Of a stretch of DNA of 14,825 nt, positions 1 through 7,532 are shown one piece after another. Every line of letters starts with the position of its first letter. Within the stretch, counting starts at the first letter, position 1. The stretch is from contig JAHIPR010000006.1 in NCBI GenBank assembly GCA_018903015.1, positions 1-14,825 on the forward strand. Direction: 5' to 3'. The notes under the pieces were generated by a model that worked only from the letters and a program-made list of their open reading frames with translations, had not been told where the DNA came from and ran no database searches. Position numbers and translations under genes: made by a program. Source of the stretch: a bacterium (GTDB lineage: Bacteria > Atribacterota > JS1 > SB-45 > 34-128).

Positions 1-996
1 AAAAGCATTGCTATAGATTTAAAAAAACCTGAAGGAAAACAGATTATAAAAGAATTAGCTAAAGTATCAGATGTGGTCCTTGAAAACTTCAGACCCGGAA
101 CTACGAGAAAATTAGGCCTATCTTATGATGTTTTATGCAAAATAAATCCTCGAGTTATCTATGCAGCTGTTTCCGGTTTTGGACACAGCGGTCCATACTC
201 CGAAAGACCTGCTTATGATATGATTGCCCAAGCTTTAGGCGGTATTATGAGTATAACCGGCCAGCCTGGAGGAGAACCTACCCGGGTGGGGTCATCAATC
301 GGTGATATTATTGCAGGTATGTTTGGGGCAATAGGAATTATTTCTGCAATTTATGAAAGAGTATTTACCGGTATAGGTCAGATGGTCGATGTCGCTATGC
401 TTGATGGACAGGTTGCAATTCTTGAGAACGCTATTGTCAGATATGCGATAAGCGGAGAGGTACCAGGCCCTCTTGGTTCCAGGCACCCATCTATTACTCC
501 TTTTGGCGGATTTAAGACAAAAGACTCGTGGGTTATCATTGCCTGTGGTAATCAGGCGATTTGGGAAAAGTTTTGTAAGGCAGTTGACCGTGAAGAGCTG
601 TTGGAAGTAGAGGAATTTGAAACAAACGAGAAAAGGACAGAAAATTACCAGAAGATAAAACCTATCCTTGATAAAATTACTATTCAGAAGACTACAGAAG
701 AATGGTTAAAAATTTTCGAATCCGTTGGTGTACCCGCCAGTGCCATTAATACCGTGGATAAACTCTTTAATGATCCACAGGTTAAGGCAAGAAAAATGAT
801 TATACAAACCGAGCAGCCTGGTATGGGTAAAATACATGTAGCGGGAAATCCGATAAAGTTATCGACATTAACCGAGGAAGTGGTTACAGGCCCTGCTCCA
901 AAGATTGGAGAGCATACTGATGAAATTCTTCAAAGTTTTTTAAATTATGATAATGCCAAGATTAATGAATTAAAAAAACAGAAAGTAATATTTTAG
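1..996 (+). CDS. CaiB/BaiF-family CoA-transferase, 5'-truncated
   Basis: Class III CoA-transferase, which moves CoA between carboxylic acids through an enzyme aspartyl-CoA intermediate. The frame is open from base 1, so the gene starts outside the window; 331 codons are visible of a family length near 390-400, and the first methionine at 73 is internal. Visible family features are ENFRPGT near the beginning, the VSGFGHSGPY and AYDMIAQA stretches, and VDVAMLDG, whose Asp (codon 403-405) matches the catalytic aspartate of formyl-CoA transferase. The C-terminal PAPKIGEHTDEIL motif is typical, and the gene ends in TAG. The cyclase-family gene follows within about 26 bases, so the two are probably co-transcribed. 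Substrate cannot be told from sequence; the neighbours (a hydrolase and an amidohydrolase) suggest use of an organic acid released from an amide or ring compound. Confidence 0.9.
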   Translation, partial: KSIAIDLKKPEGKQIIKELAKVSDVVLENFRPGTTRKLGLSYDVLCKINPRVIYAAVSGFGHSGPYSERPAYDMIAQALGGIMSITGQPGGEPTRVGSSIGDIIAGMFGAIGIISAIYERVFTGIGQMVDVAMLDGQVAILENAIVRYAISGEVPGPLGSRHPSITPFGGFKTKDSWVIIACGNQAIWEKFCKAVDREELLEVEEFETNEKRTENYQKIKPILDKITIQKTTEEWLKIFESVGVPASAINTVDKLFNDPQVKARKMIIQTEQPGMGKIHVAGNPIKLSTLTEEVVTGPAPKIGEHTDEILQSFLNYDNAKINELKKQKVIF

Positions 997-1022
997 TTAA
1001 AAAGATGAAGGGAGAAACGAAA

Positions 1023-1805
1023 ATGAAATTTTTCGAAAAGATTAAGATGTACGATTTAACTCAACCATTAAGCCACCTGACTCCGGCCTGGCCCACTTAT
1101 GAACCACTGCAAATTAAATTTTTTAAGAGGCTTGCCCCCAATGGAGCAAATGGTCAGCTTATTACCACCAGTAACCATGTAGGAACACATTTAGATGGTT
1201 CACTTCACTTTTGTACTCACGGCAGGGATATAGCAAGCGTACCCTTAGATGACCTTATCGGACCTGCTGCGGTAGTTGACCTTAGTGATATTGCTGAAGA
1301 TTACGGCATTTATACTTCTAAAGATATTATGGAAAGAGTAGAGGTAAAGAAAGGTGATATATTGGTAATCTATACCGGTTATCATCGTTATAGCTGGGAT
1401 CAACCGGAAGCAGATGAGGTAAGATATATGATTAAACACCCTGGCCCTACTATGGAGTTTGCCAATTGGTGTAAAGAAATGGATATTAAGTGGATAGGTG
1501 TTGATTGTGGCTCTGCGGACCACCCGATGAATACCAAGATTCGGGATTGGATGCCGGTGCAGGCAAAAGAGTGTGATGAAGTTTTCAAGAAAAGATACGG
1601 CAAAGGGCTTGAAGAGGTATACCCTCCAGACCATTATCAATTAATGCATACCCAGCTTTTCCATCTTGATATAATTCATGTAGAAAATATTGGAGGAGAT
1701 ATTGATAAAATACTCAACAAAAGGACAATTGTCGGATGCTTCCCCTGGCGTTTTGTGGGAGGAGAGTCAAGTATTTGCCGGGTAGTCGCCTTTGACGAAG
1801 AATAG
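1023..1805 (+). CDS. Cyclase-family (kynurenine formamidase-like) metal hydrolase
   Basis: Member of the cyclase family (PF04199), metal-dependent hydrolases that include bacterial kynurenine formamidase and isatin hydrolase. The metal-binding signature HxGTHxDxxxH is intact at about residues 52-62 (H52, H56, D58, H62). Length of 260 residues is close to the family norm. An in-frame ATG lies six codons upstream at 1005, but AAGGGAG at 1008-1014 sits 8 bases before the ATG at 1023, so I choose 1023. The gene follows the CoA-transferase closely and precedes a nitrilase-family gene, with a hairpin between. The substrate is unknown; an N-formyl amide, lactam or cyclic diketone is plausible for the family. 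It ends in TAG. Confidence 0.85.
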   Translation: MKFFEKIKMYDLTQPLSHLTPAWPTYEPLQIKFFKRLAPNGANGQLITTSNHVGTHLDGSLHFCTHGRDIASVPLDDLIGPAAVVDLSDIAEDYGIYTSKDIMERVEVKKGDILVIYTGYHRYSWDQPEADEVRYMIKHPGPTMEFANWCKEMDIKWIGVDCGSADHPMNTKIRDWMPVQAKECDEVFKKRYGKGLEEVYPPDHYQLMHTQLFHLDIIHVENIGGDIDKILNKRTIVGCFPWRFVGGESSICRVVAFDEE

Positions 1806-1819
1806 AAAAATATAAACAG

Positions 1820-1858
1820 AAGTGCCAGGCACATTTATAAAGATAGTTTGGCACTTTT
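1820..1858 (+). terminator. Hairpin with short T tail between hydrolase genes
   Basis: AAGTGCCA (1820-1827) and TGGCACTT (1849-1856) are perfect 8-base inverted arms, followed by TTTT and an AT-rich stretch. The left arm overlaps a nested GTGC-CAG-GCAC palindrome (1822-1832). It may be a weak intrinsic terminator separating the CoA-transferase/cyclase pair from the nitrilase, or a dispersed GTGCC/GGCAC repeat. The T tract is short. Confidence 0.45.
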
Positions 1859-1886
1859 AATTTAATACAAAGGAAGGAGAAAACAG

Positions 1887-2777
1887 ATGAAGGAGTTTAT
1901 TGCGGCTGCTGTTCAAATTGCGGTTAAACCAAATGATATTAATTATAATTTAGAAAAAATAGGTTTTTGGCTTAAGACTGCAGTAAAAGAGCATCATGCT
2001 GAATTAGTCGTATTTCCAGAGTCTATTACTACGGGGTTTGCTCCAGGTATGCCGCCTGAAGAGTTCTATGATTTATTGAATTATATTCCGGGACCCGAAA
2101 CCGATCAAATTGGAGCGCTTGCCAGAGAATTAAAGGTACATGTTATCCTTCCCATATACGAGAAAGGCGAAGAAAAAAATGTAATCATGAATAGTTCTAT
2201 ACTTATAAATGATGAGGGAGAAATTGCCGGGGTTTACCGTAAAACACATCCTTTCCCCACTGAGAGGCTTGGTGGTGGCGGGTGGACTACTCCCGGCAAG
2301 GAAGCTGTGGTGGTGGAAACCAAGCTGGGGAAAATTGGGATGATAATATGCTATGATGGCGATTTCCCTGAATTAAGCAGAGTTTTAGCTATCCGTGGTG
2401 CGGAGATTATAACCAGGCCTTCAGCACTATTACGAAGTTTTGAGATATGGGATATGACTAATAAAGCCAGGGCTTATGATAACCATGTGTATGTTATAGC
2501 GGCAAATTCTGTAGGGGCAGATGCGGGAAATAATTATTATTTTGGAAGCAGTATGATAATTAGCCCTATCGCCCAGAAACTTGCCCAGGCTCGAGGTACA
2601 GAAGAGATAATATCTGCAAAACTTGACCCCGATCCACTAAAGCATGTAACTTATGGGTCAAATAGCCCAATGATATTCGATCATCTTGAAGACCGAAATT
2701 TAGAGGTGTATAAAGATATTTTAAAGGAAGCAAAGAGTCCTTTTGAGCCGGCAAAGCGAATTCCGTATAACCATTAA
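1887..2777 (+). CDS. Nitrilase/carbon-nitrogen hydrolase family amidohydrolase
   Basis: C-N hydrolase fold (PF00795) that cleaves a non-peptide C-N bond, usually of an amide or N-carbamoyl compound. The catalytic triad is complete: E45 in VVFPES, K119 in GVYRKTHPF, and C155 in IICYDGDFPE. Length of 296 residues is normal for the aliphatic amidase/formamidase/N-carbamoylputrescine amidase branch. A strong ribosome binding site, AGGAAGGAG at 1871-1879, is 7 bases from the ATG. The C-terminal tail (residues about 270-296) is polar and not informative. It forms a set with the upstream CoA-transferase and cyclase-family hydrolase, suggesting stepwise breakdown of an amide- or ring-containing substrate. 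Exact substrate is not predictable from these motifs. Confidence 0.88.
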   Translation: MKEFIAAAVQIAVKPNDINYNLEKIGFWLKTAVKEHHAELVVFPESITTGFAPGMPPEEFYDLLNYIPGPETDQIGALARELKVHVILPIYEKGEEKNVIMNSSILINDEGEIAGVYRKTHPFPTERLGGGGWTTPGKEAVVVETKLGKIGMIICYDGDFPELSRVLAIRGAEIITRPSALLRSFEIWDMTNKARAYDNHVYVIAANSVGADAGNNYYFGSSMIISPIAQKLAQARGTEEIISAKLDPDPLKHVTYGSNSPMIFDHLEDRNLEVYKDILKEAKSPFEPAKRIPYNH

Positions 2778-3078
2778 GATTATTAAAGTTTAAAAACTCC
2801 CCTTTTTTATTTTGCTTACCCAACCTCGTACATATTATAAATTGGAAATTGCGCAGAAGTAAAATAATAATACTTTAATATTTTTTTAAAAAAAAGAAGG
2901 ATTTTTAAAATTTATGTGGTATTTTAAACATAAGGAAATGAATTTATTTTAATTAGAACTTAGGAATTACATAATTTGCCATTTTTAAAAAATTAGATAG
3001 TGCTTAAATTTGAGTTTAATCTAAAAAGTAATTAGCTGTAATACATATAATTTATTTAAAGGGAAGTGATTTTTTTTC
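2778..3078. other. Intergenic region between nitrilase and hutP
   Basis: Very AT-rich, with no credible ORF. It holds a weak AGTTT/AAACT arm pair with a T run (about 2787-2808) that could be a poor terminator, copy A of the A-rich repeat (2885-2925), a TATAAT at 3046-3051 without a convincing -35, and the hutP ribosome site GGGAAGTGAT at 3061-3070. Two UAG triplets four bases apart (2954-2956, 2961-2963) occur, but no third one and no terminator follow. Confidence 0.5.
2885..2925 (+). repeat. A-rich/GAAG/T-rich upstream repeat, copy A
   Basis: An A run, then GAAGGATTTTTAAAATTTAT (2896-2915), then GTGGTATTTTAAA. Copies lie at about 5066-5100 (B) and 8279-8318 (C). A and C match through most of roughly 38 bases; B matches A through the GAAGGATTTTTAAA core and then diverges. 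Each copy is in the upstream region of a separate transcription unit. Function is unknown; a promoter, UP-element or operator role is possible. Confidence 0.6.
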
Positions 3079-3513
3079 ATGGCTAAAATTGGGCGTTTAA
3101 CAATATCATTGTTGATATCTTCGGGAGAAGAAGAAAAGGAATTATTGAAGAAAGTTAACAGTTTAGGCTATAAAGTATGCCAAGGCAAAGCCGGAACCAT
3201 GGATAGCAAAGAAATTATCGCTGCAATAGAAACAACAGCAAAAAGAGAAGGAATTTTTCGTACAGGTTGTTATAGAGAAGAACATGCTTTATATCATACT
3301 ACTTTAAATGCATTAAGAGGTCTATGTAGAGGAGAAATTGGCATTGGTAATTTTTTAAGAACTATAGGGGTAAAATTTGTTGTTTTAAGAGGACCTTTAG
3401 ATACTACACGTGATTTAGGAGAATGGATATCTGTAGGTATTTACGGAACGGTAGGTGCTCCTATTAAGGGATTTGAACATGAGGCAATAGGTTTGGAAAT
3501 TAACCATATTTAA
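3079..3513 (+). CDS. hutP: HutP, histidine-dependent RNA-binding antiterminator
   Basis: HutP binds UAG-repeat sites in mRNA leaders when L-histidine and Mg2+ are present and prevents intrinsic termination; in Bacillus subtilis it controls the hut operon. This 144-residue protein matches B. subtilis HutP (148 residues) along its length, including IGRLTISLL at the N-terminus, YKVCQGKAGTMDSKEIIAAIET, YREEHALYHTTLNALRG, LRTIGVKFVVLRG and GTVGAPIKGFEHEAIGLEINHI at the C-terminus. H69, H73 and H134 line up at a constant offset of four with the Mg-coordinating H73, H77 and H138 of the Bacillus protein, and T95 and E133 line up with the RNA-contacting T99 and E137. GGGAAGTGAT at 3061-3070 provides the ribosome site. 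No hutH, hutU or hutI is visible nearby. Two leaders with HutP-type UAG spacing lie at 3594 and 8348, so these are its likely targets. Confidence 0.93.
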   Translation: MAKIGRLTISLLISSGEEEKELLKKVNSLGYKVCQGKAGTMDSKEIIAAIETTAKREGIFRTGCYREEHALYHTTLNALRGLCRGEIGIGNFLRTIGVKFVVLRGPLDTTRDLGEWISVGIYGTVGAPIKGFEHEAIGLEINHI

Positions 3514-3550
3514 CAGTTTTATTTATATTGTAAGCATGTATAAATTAAAT

Positions 3551-3579
3551 TTTACAGAATATAAAAATCGTGTTATAAT
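3551..3579 (+). promoter_or_regulatory. Sigma-70-type promoter for the UAG leader/hisC unit
   Basis: TTTACA at 3551-3556 and TATAAT at 3574-3579 are separated by exactly 17 bases, matching the housekeeping consensus at all but one position. Transcription would begin near 3586 and run straight into the UAG leader and terminator, giving either a short RNA of about 70 nt or read-through into the aminotransferase. Confidence 0.75.
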
Positions 3580-3593
3580 AACAAAAATTAAAT

Positions 3594-3628
3594 AAAGACC
3601 CATAGCCATTAGATAATAGGGGGAGAGA
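3594..3628 (+). promoter_or_regulatory. Putative HutP binding leader, copy 1
   Basis: UAG triplets at 3603-3605, 3610-3612 and 3617-3619 are separated by exactly four bases each (CCAT, ATAA), which is the UAG-N4-UAG-N4-UAG geometry known for HutP sites. The third triplet abuts the 5' arm of the terminator that follows. Bases 3593-3612 are identical to 8348-8367, and AATAGGGGG recurs in both. The CCC at 3599-3601 could pair with the G run 3619-3623 as a competing hairpin. HutP bound here would be expected to stop the terminator forming and let transcription reach the aminotransferase. Site identity rests on geometry, duplication and adjacency to hutP. Confidence 0.75.
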
Positions 3629-3656
3629 TATTTTATATAACTCTCTCTTTTTTTAT
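3621..3656 (+). terminator. Intrinsic terminator in the hisC leader
   Basis: GGGAGAGA (3621-3628) pairs with TCTCTCTT (3642-3649) using two G-U pairs, with a 13-base AT loop, and runs into a T7 tract and TTATTTTA. It lies about 120 bases before the aminotransferase start, directly behind the UAG triplets, which is the layout of an attenuator. Confidence 0.8.
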
Positions 3657-3776
3657 TTTAATTTAGAAATTACCAGATTTTAAATAAAAAGAAGTATAGT
3701 AAATAATTTAATAAATATTTAATTTGTTGCTTATTTTAATTGTATTACTTTTAATAGACAGAAAGGTGCATAAGAG

Positions 3777-4877
3777 ATGGGGGAAGAGAAGACCTTGTTA
3801 CGAAAAGGAATATTAGACCTAAAACCTTATATTCCTGGCAAACCAATTGAAGAGGTCAAACGAGAATTAGGTTTAAAAGAAGTTATAAAATTAGCTTCCA
3901 ATGAGACTTCCATAGGCCCCTCGCCTTTAGCGGTAGAGGCCATAAAAAAAGAAGTAGAAAATATTAATCTTTATCCCGAAGGTTCAAGTAGACTCTTAAG
4001 AGAAAAAATAGCTCATAAATTAAAAATTGATAAAGAGATGATAATTGTCGGTAATGGTGCGGATAATATTATTACTCTCGTAGGGAGTGCTTTTATTAAT
4101 GAAGGTGATGAAATAATTACTGGAGAGATCACTTTTCCCGCTTATGAAACTATAACCAAAATTATGGGAGGGAAAGCAATTCCTGTAAAATTTAAGGATT
4201 ATACTTATAATTTAGAGGAGATTGTTCATCAAATAAATGAGAGAACTAAACTTATTTTCATATGTAATCCTAATAATCCAACAGGGACAATAGTTAACAA
4301 AGAAGCAGTAGATAAATTTATGAGACAAATTCCTGAAGATATAGTTATAGTATTTGATGAAGCCTATTATGATTATGTGGAAGATAAAAATTACCCCGAC
4401 AGCCTCTCTTATGTTTTAGAGGGAAAGAATATCATCATTCTTCGTACTTTTTCTAAAATAGCAGGGATAGCAGGAGTTCGAATAGGTTATGGTATAGCTA
4501 AACCAGAATTGATAGGATATTTAAGGAAGGTAGCAAGTCCATTCCCTGCAAATCGATTAGCTCAGGTTGCAGCCGCAGCTTCTTTAGATGATGAGGAACA
4601 TCGTAGGAAAGTTTTAAGATCAAATCAAGAAGGAAAAAGATATTTATATAGAGAGCTAAAGAAATTAGGATTTTTTTATGTTCCAACAGAGGCAAATTTT
4701 GTTTTTATTGATTTGAAAGAAGACGCCGAGGTTATTTTTGAAAAATTATTAAAAGAGGGAGTAATTATTCGACCGGGGAAAACCTGGGGTTGCCCTAACT
4801 TTATTCGAGTTACTATAGGGACTATTAATGAAAATCGAAAGTTTATCCAAGCTCTTAAAGAGGTATTAAATTCTTAG
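3777..4877 (+). CDS. hisC: HisC-family aminotransferase (histidinol-phosphate/aromatic type)
   Basis: Class I/II PLP-dependent aminotransferase of the histidinol-phosphate aminotransferase family. In order: KLASNET near residue 38, YPEGSS near 66, NGADNII near 93, the NPNNPTG loop at 164-170, FDEAYYDY with D194 and Y197, the PLP lysine K227 in TFSKIAG, R235 in GVRIGYG, and the C-terminal RPG/FIRVTIG segment. The 366-residue length is normal. A ribosome site GAAAGGTG (3761-3768) precedes the ATG. No other his genes flank it. The attenuator upstream resembles a HutP target, so if HutP antiterminates on histidine, expression rises with histidine, which is the wrong direction for biosynthesis. 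I therefore suspect a catabolic histidine or aromatic aminotransferase making imidazolepyruvate-type ketoacids. Ordinary HisC or aromatic aminotransferase remains possible. It ends in TAG. Confidence 0.87.
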   Translation: MGEEKTLLRKGILDLKPYIPGKPIEEVKRELGLKEVIKLASNETSIGPSPLAVEAIKKEVENINLYPEGSSRLLREKIAHKLKIDKEMIIVGNGADNIITLVGSAFINEGDEIITGEITFPAYETITKIMGGKAIPVKFKDYTYNLEEIVHQINERTKLIFICNPNNPTGTIVNKEAVDKFMRQIPEDIVIVFDEAYYDYVEDKNYPDSLSYVLEGKNIIILRTFSKIAGIAGVRIGYGIAKPELIGYLRKVASPFPANRLAQVAAAASLDDEEHRRKVLRSNQEGKRYLYRELKKLGFFYVPTEANFVFIDLKEDAEVIFEKLLKEGVIIRPGKTWGCPNFIRVTIGTINENRKFIQALKEVLNS

Positions 4878-5065
4878 TGTTCAGAAGACATCAAAACTAA
4901 AAAGTCGCTGACCAGCGGTGAGCAAATCTTTTTATCTTGGAAAATCTAAGAGCTTTTATACTATAAATAGAACTATTGAGAGTTTGCAGCAAAAAAAATG
5001 GGATAATTATTACTGGCGATTAACTTGAAAAAGAAAAACTTACTATAAGAATATTTTAATTTTTT

Positions 5066-5100
5066 GAAAAAAAAAGAAGGATTTTTAAACTTTTTGTCGA
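5066..5100 (+). repeat. A-rich/GAAG/T-rich upstream repeat, copy B
   Basis: An A9 run followed by GAAGGATTTTTAAACTTTTT (5076-5095) and GTCGA. It shares the GAAGGATTTTTAAA core with copy A and differs downstream. It lies about 110 bases upstream of the ABC importer operon. Confidence 0.58.
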
Positions 5101-5114
5101 ACCTGATAAGTAGA

Positions 5115-5141
5115 TGTGAAGAATAAAACTAAATTCTTACA
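5115..5141 (+). promoter_or_regulatory. Inverted repeat in the importer leader
   Basis: TGTgAAGAAT (5115-5124) and ATTCTTACA (5133-5141) form a nine-pair stem with one bulged G and an eight-base loop. There is no adjacent long T tract, so it may be an operator or a leader hairpin; which one cannot be decided from sequence. Confidence 0.35.
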
Positions 5142-5212
5142 AAAAGATCTATTTTCTTTCTTGTTTTATTTAGCCAAAATAAAAAATCAAATATGGAAGG
5201 AGGTGAAAAAGA

Positions 5213-5983
5213 ATGAGAAATAGAAAATTAGTATTAGTGCTTATTTTTTCTCTATTGGTTATGGTTAGCGTAGGGAGCATTAATTTGTTAGCTGCTGAAA
5301 AGAAAGTATATATTAGTGGTATGGATGCTGATTATCCACCCTTTACCTATGTGGATGAAAAGGGCCAACCTGCTGGATTTGATGTAGAATGTCTGAATTG
5401 GATTGCCCAGGAGATGGGGTTTGAAGTTAAACATCAACCTACTGCCTGGGATGGAATATTTACCAGTTTATTAGCCAAAAAGATTGATATGGTTTATTCT
5501 GGAACATCTATTACCCCCGAGAGGTTGGAAAAGGTAGATTTTAGCATACCGTATTGGGAAATTAATCAGGGACTTTGTGTTCGCGAAGATTCAGACCTTA
5601 ATATTATCGCTGCTTTGAGTGGTAACTATAAAGTAGGGAGCTCTAGAGGTTGTACAGCAGCTATGTGGATTGAAGATCACCTGGTAAAACCTGGCATACT
5701 TCCAAAAGATAACCTAAAATTGTATGAGAGTTTTTCTATAGCAGTCAAAGATTTATTAAACGGAAGAATAGATTCAGCTATGATGGATGATGTAGTAGTG
5801 GAAGATGCCATTAGAAAAGGGCAAGCTTTGAAGATTGTAGGGATAATTAAGACCGGTGAAAAATACGGAGTGGCAGTAAGAAAAGAAGATAAAGAATTAA
5901 AAGCACTGCTTGATGAAGGAATAACTAAATTGAAAAAGTCAGATAAATGGGATGAATTGATTATTAAATATTTTATTGAATAA
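5213..5983 (+). CDS. Polar amino acid ABC transporter substrate-binding protein
   Basis: Family 3 solute-binding protein (SBP_bac_3), which captures an amino acid outside the membrane and delivers it to the permease pair. Residues 1-28 form a type-I signal peptide: basic MRNRK, a hydrophobic core to about 26, and a likely cut after the LLAA. There is no lipobox cysteine, so the protein would be free in a periplasm and not a lipoprotein. The mature part begins with YISGMDADYPPFTYVDEKG, then AGFDVE and SGTSITPERLEKVDFS, where R104 is the usual ligand-carboxylate arginine. Length of 256 residues is typical. A near-perfect ribosome site, GGAGGTG at 5199-5205, lies seven bases before the ATG. It heads an operon with two permeases and an ATPase. 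Histidine or a histidine derivative is an attractive ligand given hutP nearby, but the binding pocket does not prove it. Confidence 0.92.
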   Translation: MRNRKLVLVLIFSLLVMVSVGSINLLAAEKKVYISGMDADYPPFTYVDEKGQPAGFDVECLNWIAQEMGFEVKHQPTAWDGIFTSLLAKKIDMVYSGTSITPERLEKVDFSIPYWEINQGLCVREDSDLNIIAALSGNYKVGSSRGCTAAMWIEDHLVKPGILPKDNLKLYESFSIAVKDLLNGRIDSAMMDDVVVEDAIRKGQALKIVGIIKTGEKYGVAVRKEDKELKALLDEGITKLKKSDKWDELIIKYFIE

Positions 5984-5995
5984 CAAACATAGTAA

Positions 5996-6045
5996 GGGTG
6001 GAGGAGTACCTTCTTAACTTTACATTATTCCTCCACCTCATTTTT
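5996..6045 (+). terminator. Intercistronic terminator between binding protein and permease
   Basis: GGTGGAGGA (5997-6005) and TCCTCCACC (6029-6037) are perfect nine-base arms, extended inward by about three pairs including one G-U, followed by TCA and TTTTT. Such a partial terminator after a binding-protein gene fits the common excess of binding protein over membrane components; it could also protect the upstream mRNA from decay. Confidence 0.8.
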
Positions 6046-6070
6046 GGTGATAAAGTGAGAAAAAATAATT

Positions 6071-6754
6071 ATGAATGAAAATTTTATGGTAATCTATCAG
6101 GCTCTTCCTTATATGCTTAGAGGTTGTATAGTAACTATTGGATTGGTAGGAGGAGCTTTAGGTTTAGGGTTTATAATAGGGATTCCTATGGCCGTAGGGC
6201 AGGTATATGGAAATAAATATATCTCCGGTTTAATATCTTTTTATGTCTGGTTTTTTAGGGGGCTTCCGGTTTTAGTCCTTCTTTTTCTTTTTTATTTTGG
6301 ACTATTTTCTCTTATAGGGCTTAATTTATCTGCTTTTACCGCTGCCATCCTGGTCTTAGGGCTAAGAAGCTCTGCCTATCAATCTCAAATATTTCGGGGA
6401 AGCATTCAATCATTAAACGAGGGACAAATGTTAGCTGCTCAATCCTTAGGAATGAAGAAATATGAAGCGATTTTATTTATAATTTTACCCCAAGCTTTGC
6501 GGATTTCTATCCCCGGTTGGTCTAATGAATACGCCATTCTCTTAAAAGATTCAGCAGTCACTTATGCTATAGGGGTAATAGAAATATTAACCAGAGCGAA
6601 TTTTATCGCTACCAGGACTTACAGGCCTATGCCTATTTTCCTTATTTGTGCAGTAATTTTTATTATTTTAACTTATGGCGGAGTAAAAGTTCTTGATCTT
6701 TTAGAAAATAAAGTAAAAATCCCTGGCTACGGAGAGAGGAGAGGTGAAATTTAA
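6071..6754 (+). CDS. Amino acid ABC transporter permease (HisM/GlnP type), first
   Basis: Integral membrane subunit of the His/Glu/Gln/Arg/opine ABC importer family. It is 227 residues with about five hydrophobic segments (roughly 12-41, 55-80, 85-100, 150-175, 185-212). The cytoplasmic EAA coupling loop is clear at about 122-148 (AAQSLGMKKYEAILFIILPQ, then RISIPGW). The N-terminal GCIVTIGLV and the WFFRGLPVLV segment are family hallmarks. The gene follows the binding-protein terminator and is five bases from the ATPase gene. The ribosome site is weak (GTGAGA about 10 bases upstream), consistent with lower expression than the binding protein. It likely pairs with the second permease at 7533 as a heterodimer. 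Confidence 0.9.
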   Translation: MNENFMVIYQALPYMLRGCIVTIGLVGGALGLGFIIGIPMAVGQVYGNKYISGLISFYVWFFRGLPVLVLLFLFYFGLFSLIGLNLSAFTAAILVLGLRSSAYQSQIFRGSIQSLNEGQMLAAQSLGMKKYEAILFIILPQALRISIPGWSNEYAILLKDSAVTYAIGVIEILTRANFIATRTYRPMPIFLICAVIFIILTYGGVKVLDLLENKVKIPGYGERRGEI

Positions 6755-6759
6755 ACAAG

Positions 6760-7530
6760 ATGCAGAATAATAAAGATATTATTGTATTGCGTGTAGAAGA
6801 TATACATAAAAAATATGGAAATGAAGAAATATTAAAAGGAGTTTCTTTTGAGATTAAAAAAGGAGAAACTAAAGTTATTATTGGTCCTTCCGGAAGTGGG
6901 AAAAGCACCCTTCTTCGCTGTATCAATCAATTGACCATTCCGAACAAGGGACGAATTTGGTTAGGGGACGAAGAAGTAACACATAATAAGAAGGATATTA
7001 ATCGGTTTCGCCAGAAAATAGGCATGGTTTTTCAGGAATTTAATTTATTTGATCACTTAACCGCTTTGAAAAATGTTGAAATAGGTTTAGTTAGGGTAAA
7101 AAAGATGGATAAGAAAGATGCTAAAGAAAAAGCAATAGAAGAATTAAAGCAAGTTGGTTTGGAAGAACAAGCCAATTTATATCCTGCACAACTTTCCGGA
7201 GGACAAAAACAAAGAGTTTCTATAGCCAGAGCATTAGCTATGGATCCCAATGTAATGCTTTTTGATGAGCCTACTTCTGCTCTTGATCCTGAGCTGATTG
7301 GAGAAGTATTAGAGGTAATAAAAAAATTAGCTCTTAGCGGAATGACTATGGTAGTGGTAACCCATGAAATGGGTTTTGCCCGTTCGGTAGCAAATGAAGT
7401 AATATTTATAGAAAAAGGAAAAATAATAGATAAAGGTCCTCCTTATAAACTTTTTACTAATCCTGATAATGAGCGAACCAAGAAATTTCTTTGTAAAATA
7501 ACTGAACTTTATGGAAAGTCGGAAGAATAA
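6760..7530 (+). CDS. Amino acid ABC transporter ATP-binding protein
   Basis: ATPase subunit that powers the importer (GlnQ/HisP class). All nucleotide-binding motifs are present: Walker A GPSGSGKST at 42-50, Q-loop at Q92 in MVFQEFNLF, signature LSGGQKQR at 145-152, Walker B VMLFDEP with D169 and E170, the D-loop SALD, and the switch histidine H202 in VVVTHEMGF. Length of 256 residues is normal. It sits between the two permease genes with gaps of five and two bases, so the three are translated from one message. GGAGAGGTG inside the end of the first permease gene probably serves as its ribosome site. Confidence 0.95.
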   Translation: MQNNKDIIVLRVEDIHKKYGNEEILKGVSFEIKKGETKVIIGPSGSGKSTLLRCINQLTIPNKGRIWLGDEEVTHNKKDINRFRQKIGMVFQEFNLFDHLTALKNVEIGLVRVKKMDKKDAKEKAIEELKQVGLEEQANLYPAQLSGGQKQRVSIARALAMDPNVMLFDEPTSALDPELIGEVLEVIKKLALSGMTMVVVTHEMGFARSVANEVIFIEKGKIIDKGPPYKLFTNPDNERTKKFLCKITELYGKSEE

Positions 7531-7532
7531 AA

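Larger units (their letters stand above)
4878..5212. other. Intergenic region before the ABC importer
   Basis: AT-rich, with no credible ORF. It contains a small CGCT-GACC-AGCG hairpin (4906-4917) followed after some distance by CTTTTTATC, which may be a poor terminator for the aminotransferase. It also holds repeat copy B (about 5066-5100), the inverted repeat at 5115-5141, and the strong Shine-Dalgarno GGAAGGAGGTG at 5195-5205. No UAG-N4-UAG-N4-UAG leader is present here. Confidence 0.5.

Noticed and set aside
1245..1640. 131-residue minus-strand ORF
   Set aside because: It is antisense to the cyclase-family gene, has no ribosome site and no recognisable domain.
1820..1858. GTGCC/GGCAC palindrome as a REP-type element tied to a transposase
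   Set aside because: Only one copy is seen in the window and no transposase is present, so I keep it as a possible weak terminator.
2954..2970. Possible HutP site in the hutP leader
   Set aside because: Only two UAG triplets have the right spacing, the third position reads UAC, and no terminator hairpin follows.
3079..3513. Chorismate mutase (AroH-like) reading of the 144-residue protein before hisC
   Set aside because: The sequence does not match AroH; it matches HutP along its full length, including the metal and RNA ligands.
4906..4917. CGCT-GACC-AGCG hairpin as the aminotransferase terminator
   Set aside because: The stem is only four pairs and the T run is too far downstream to call it.
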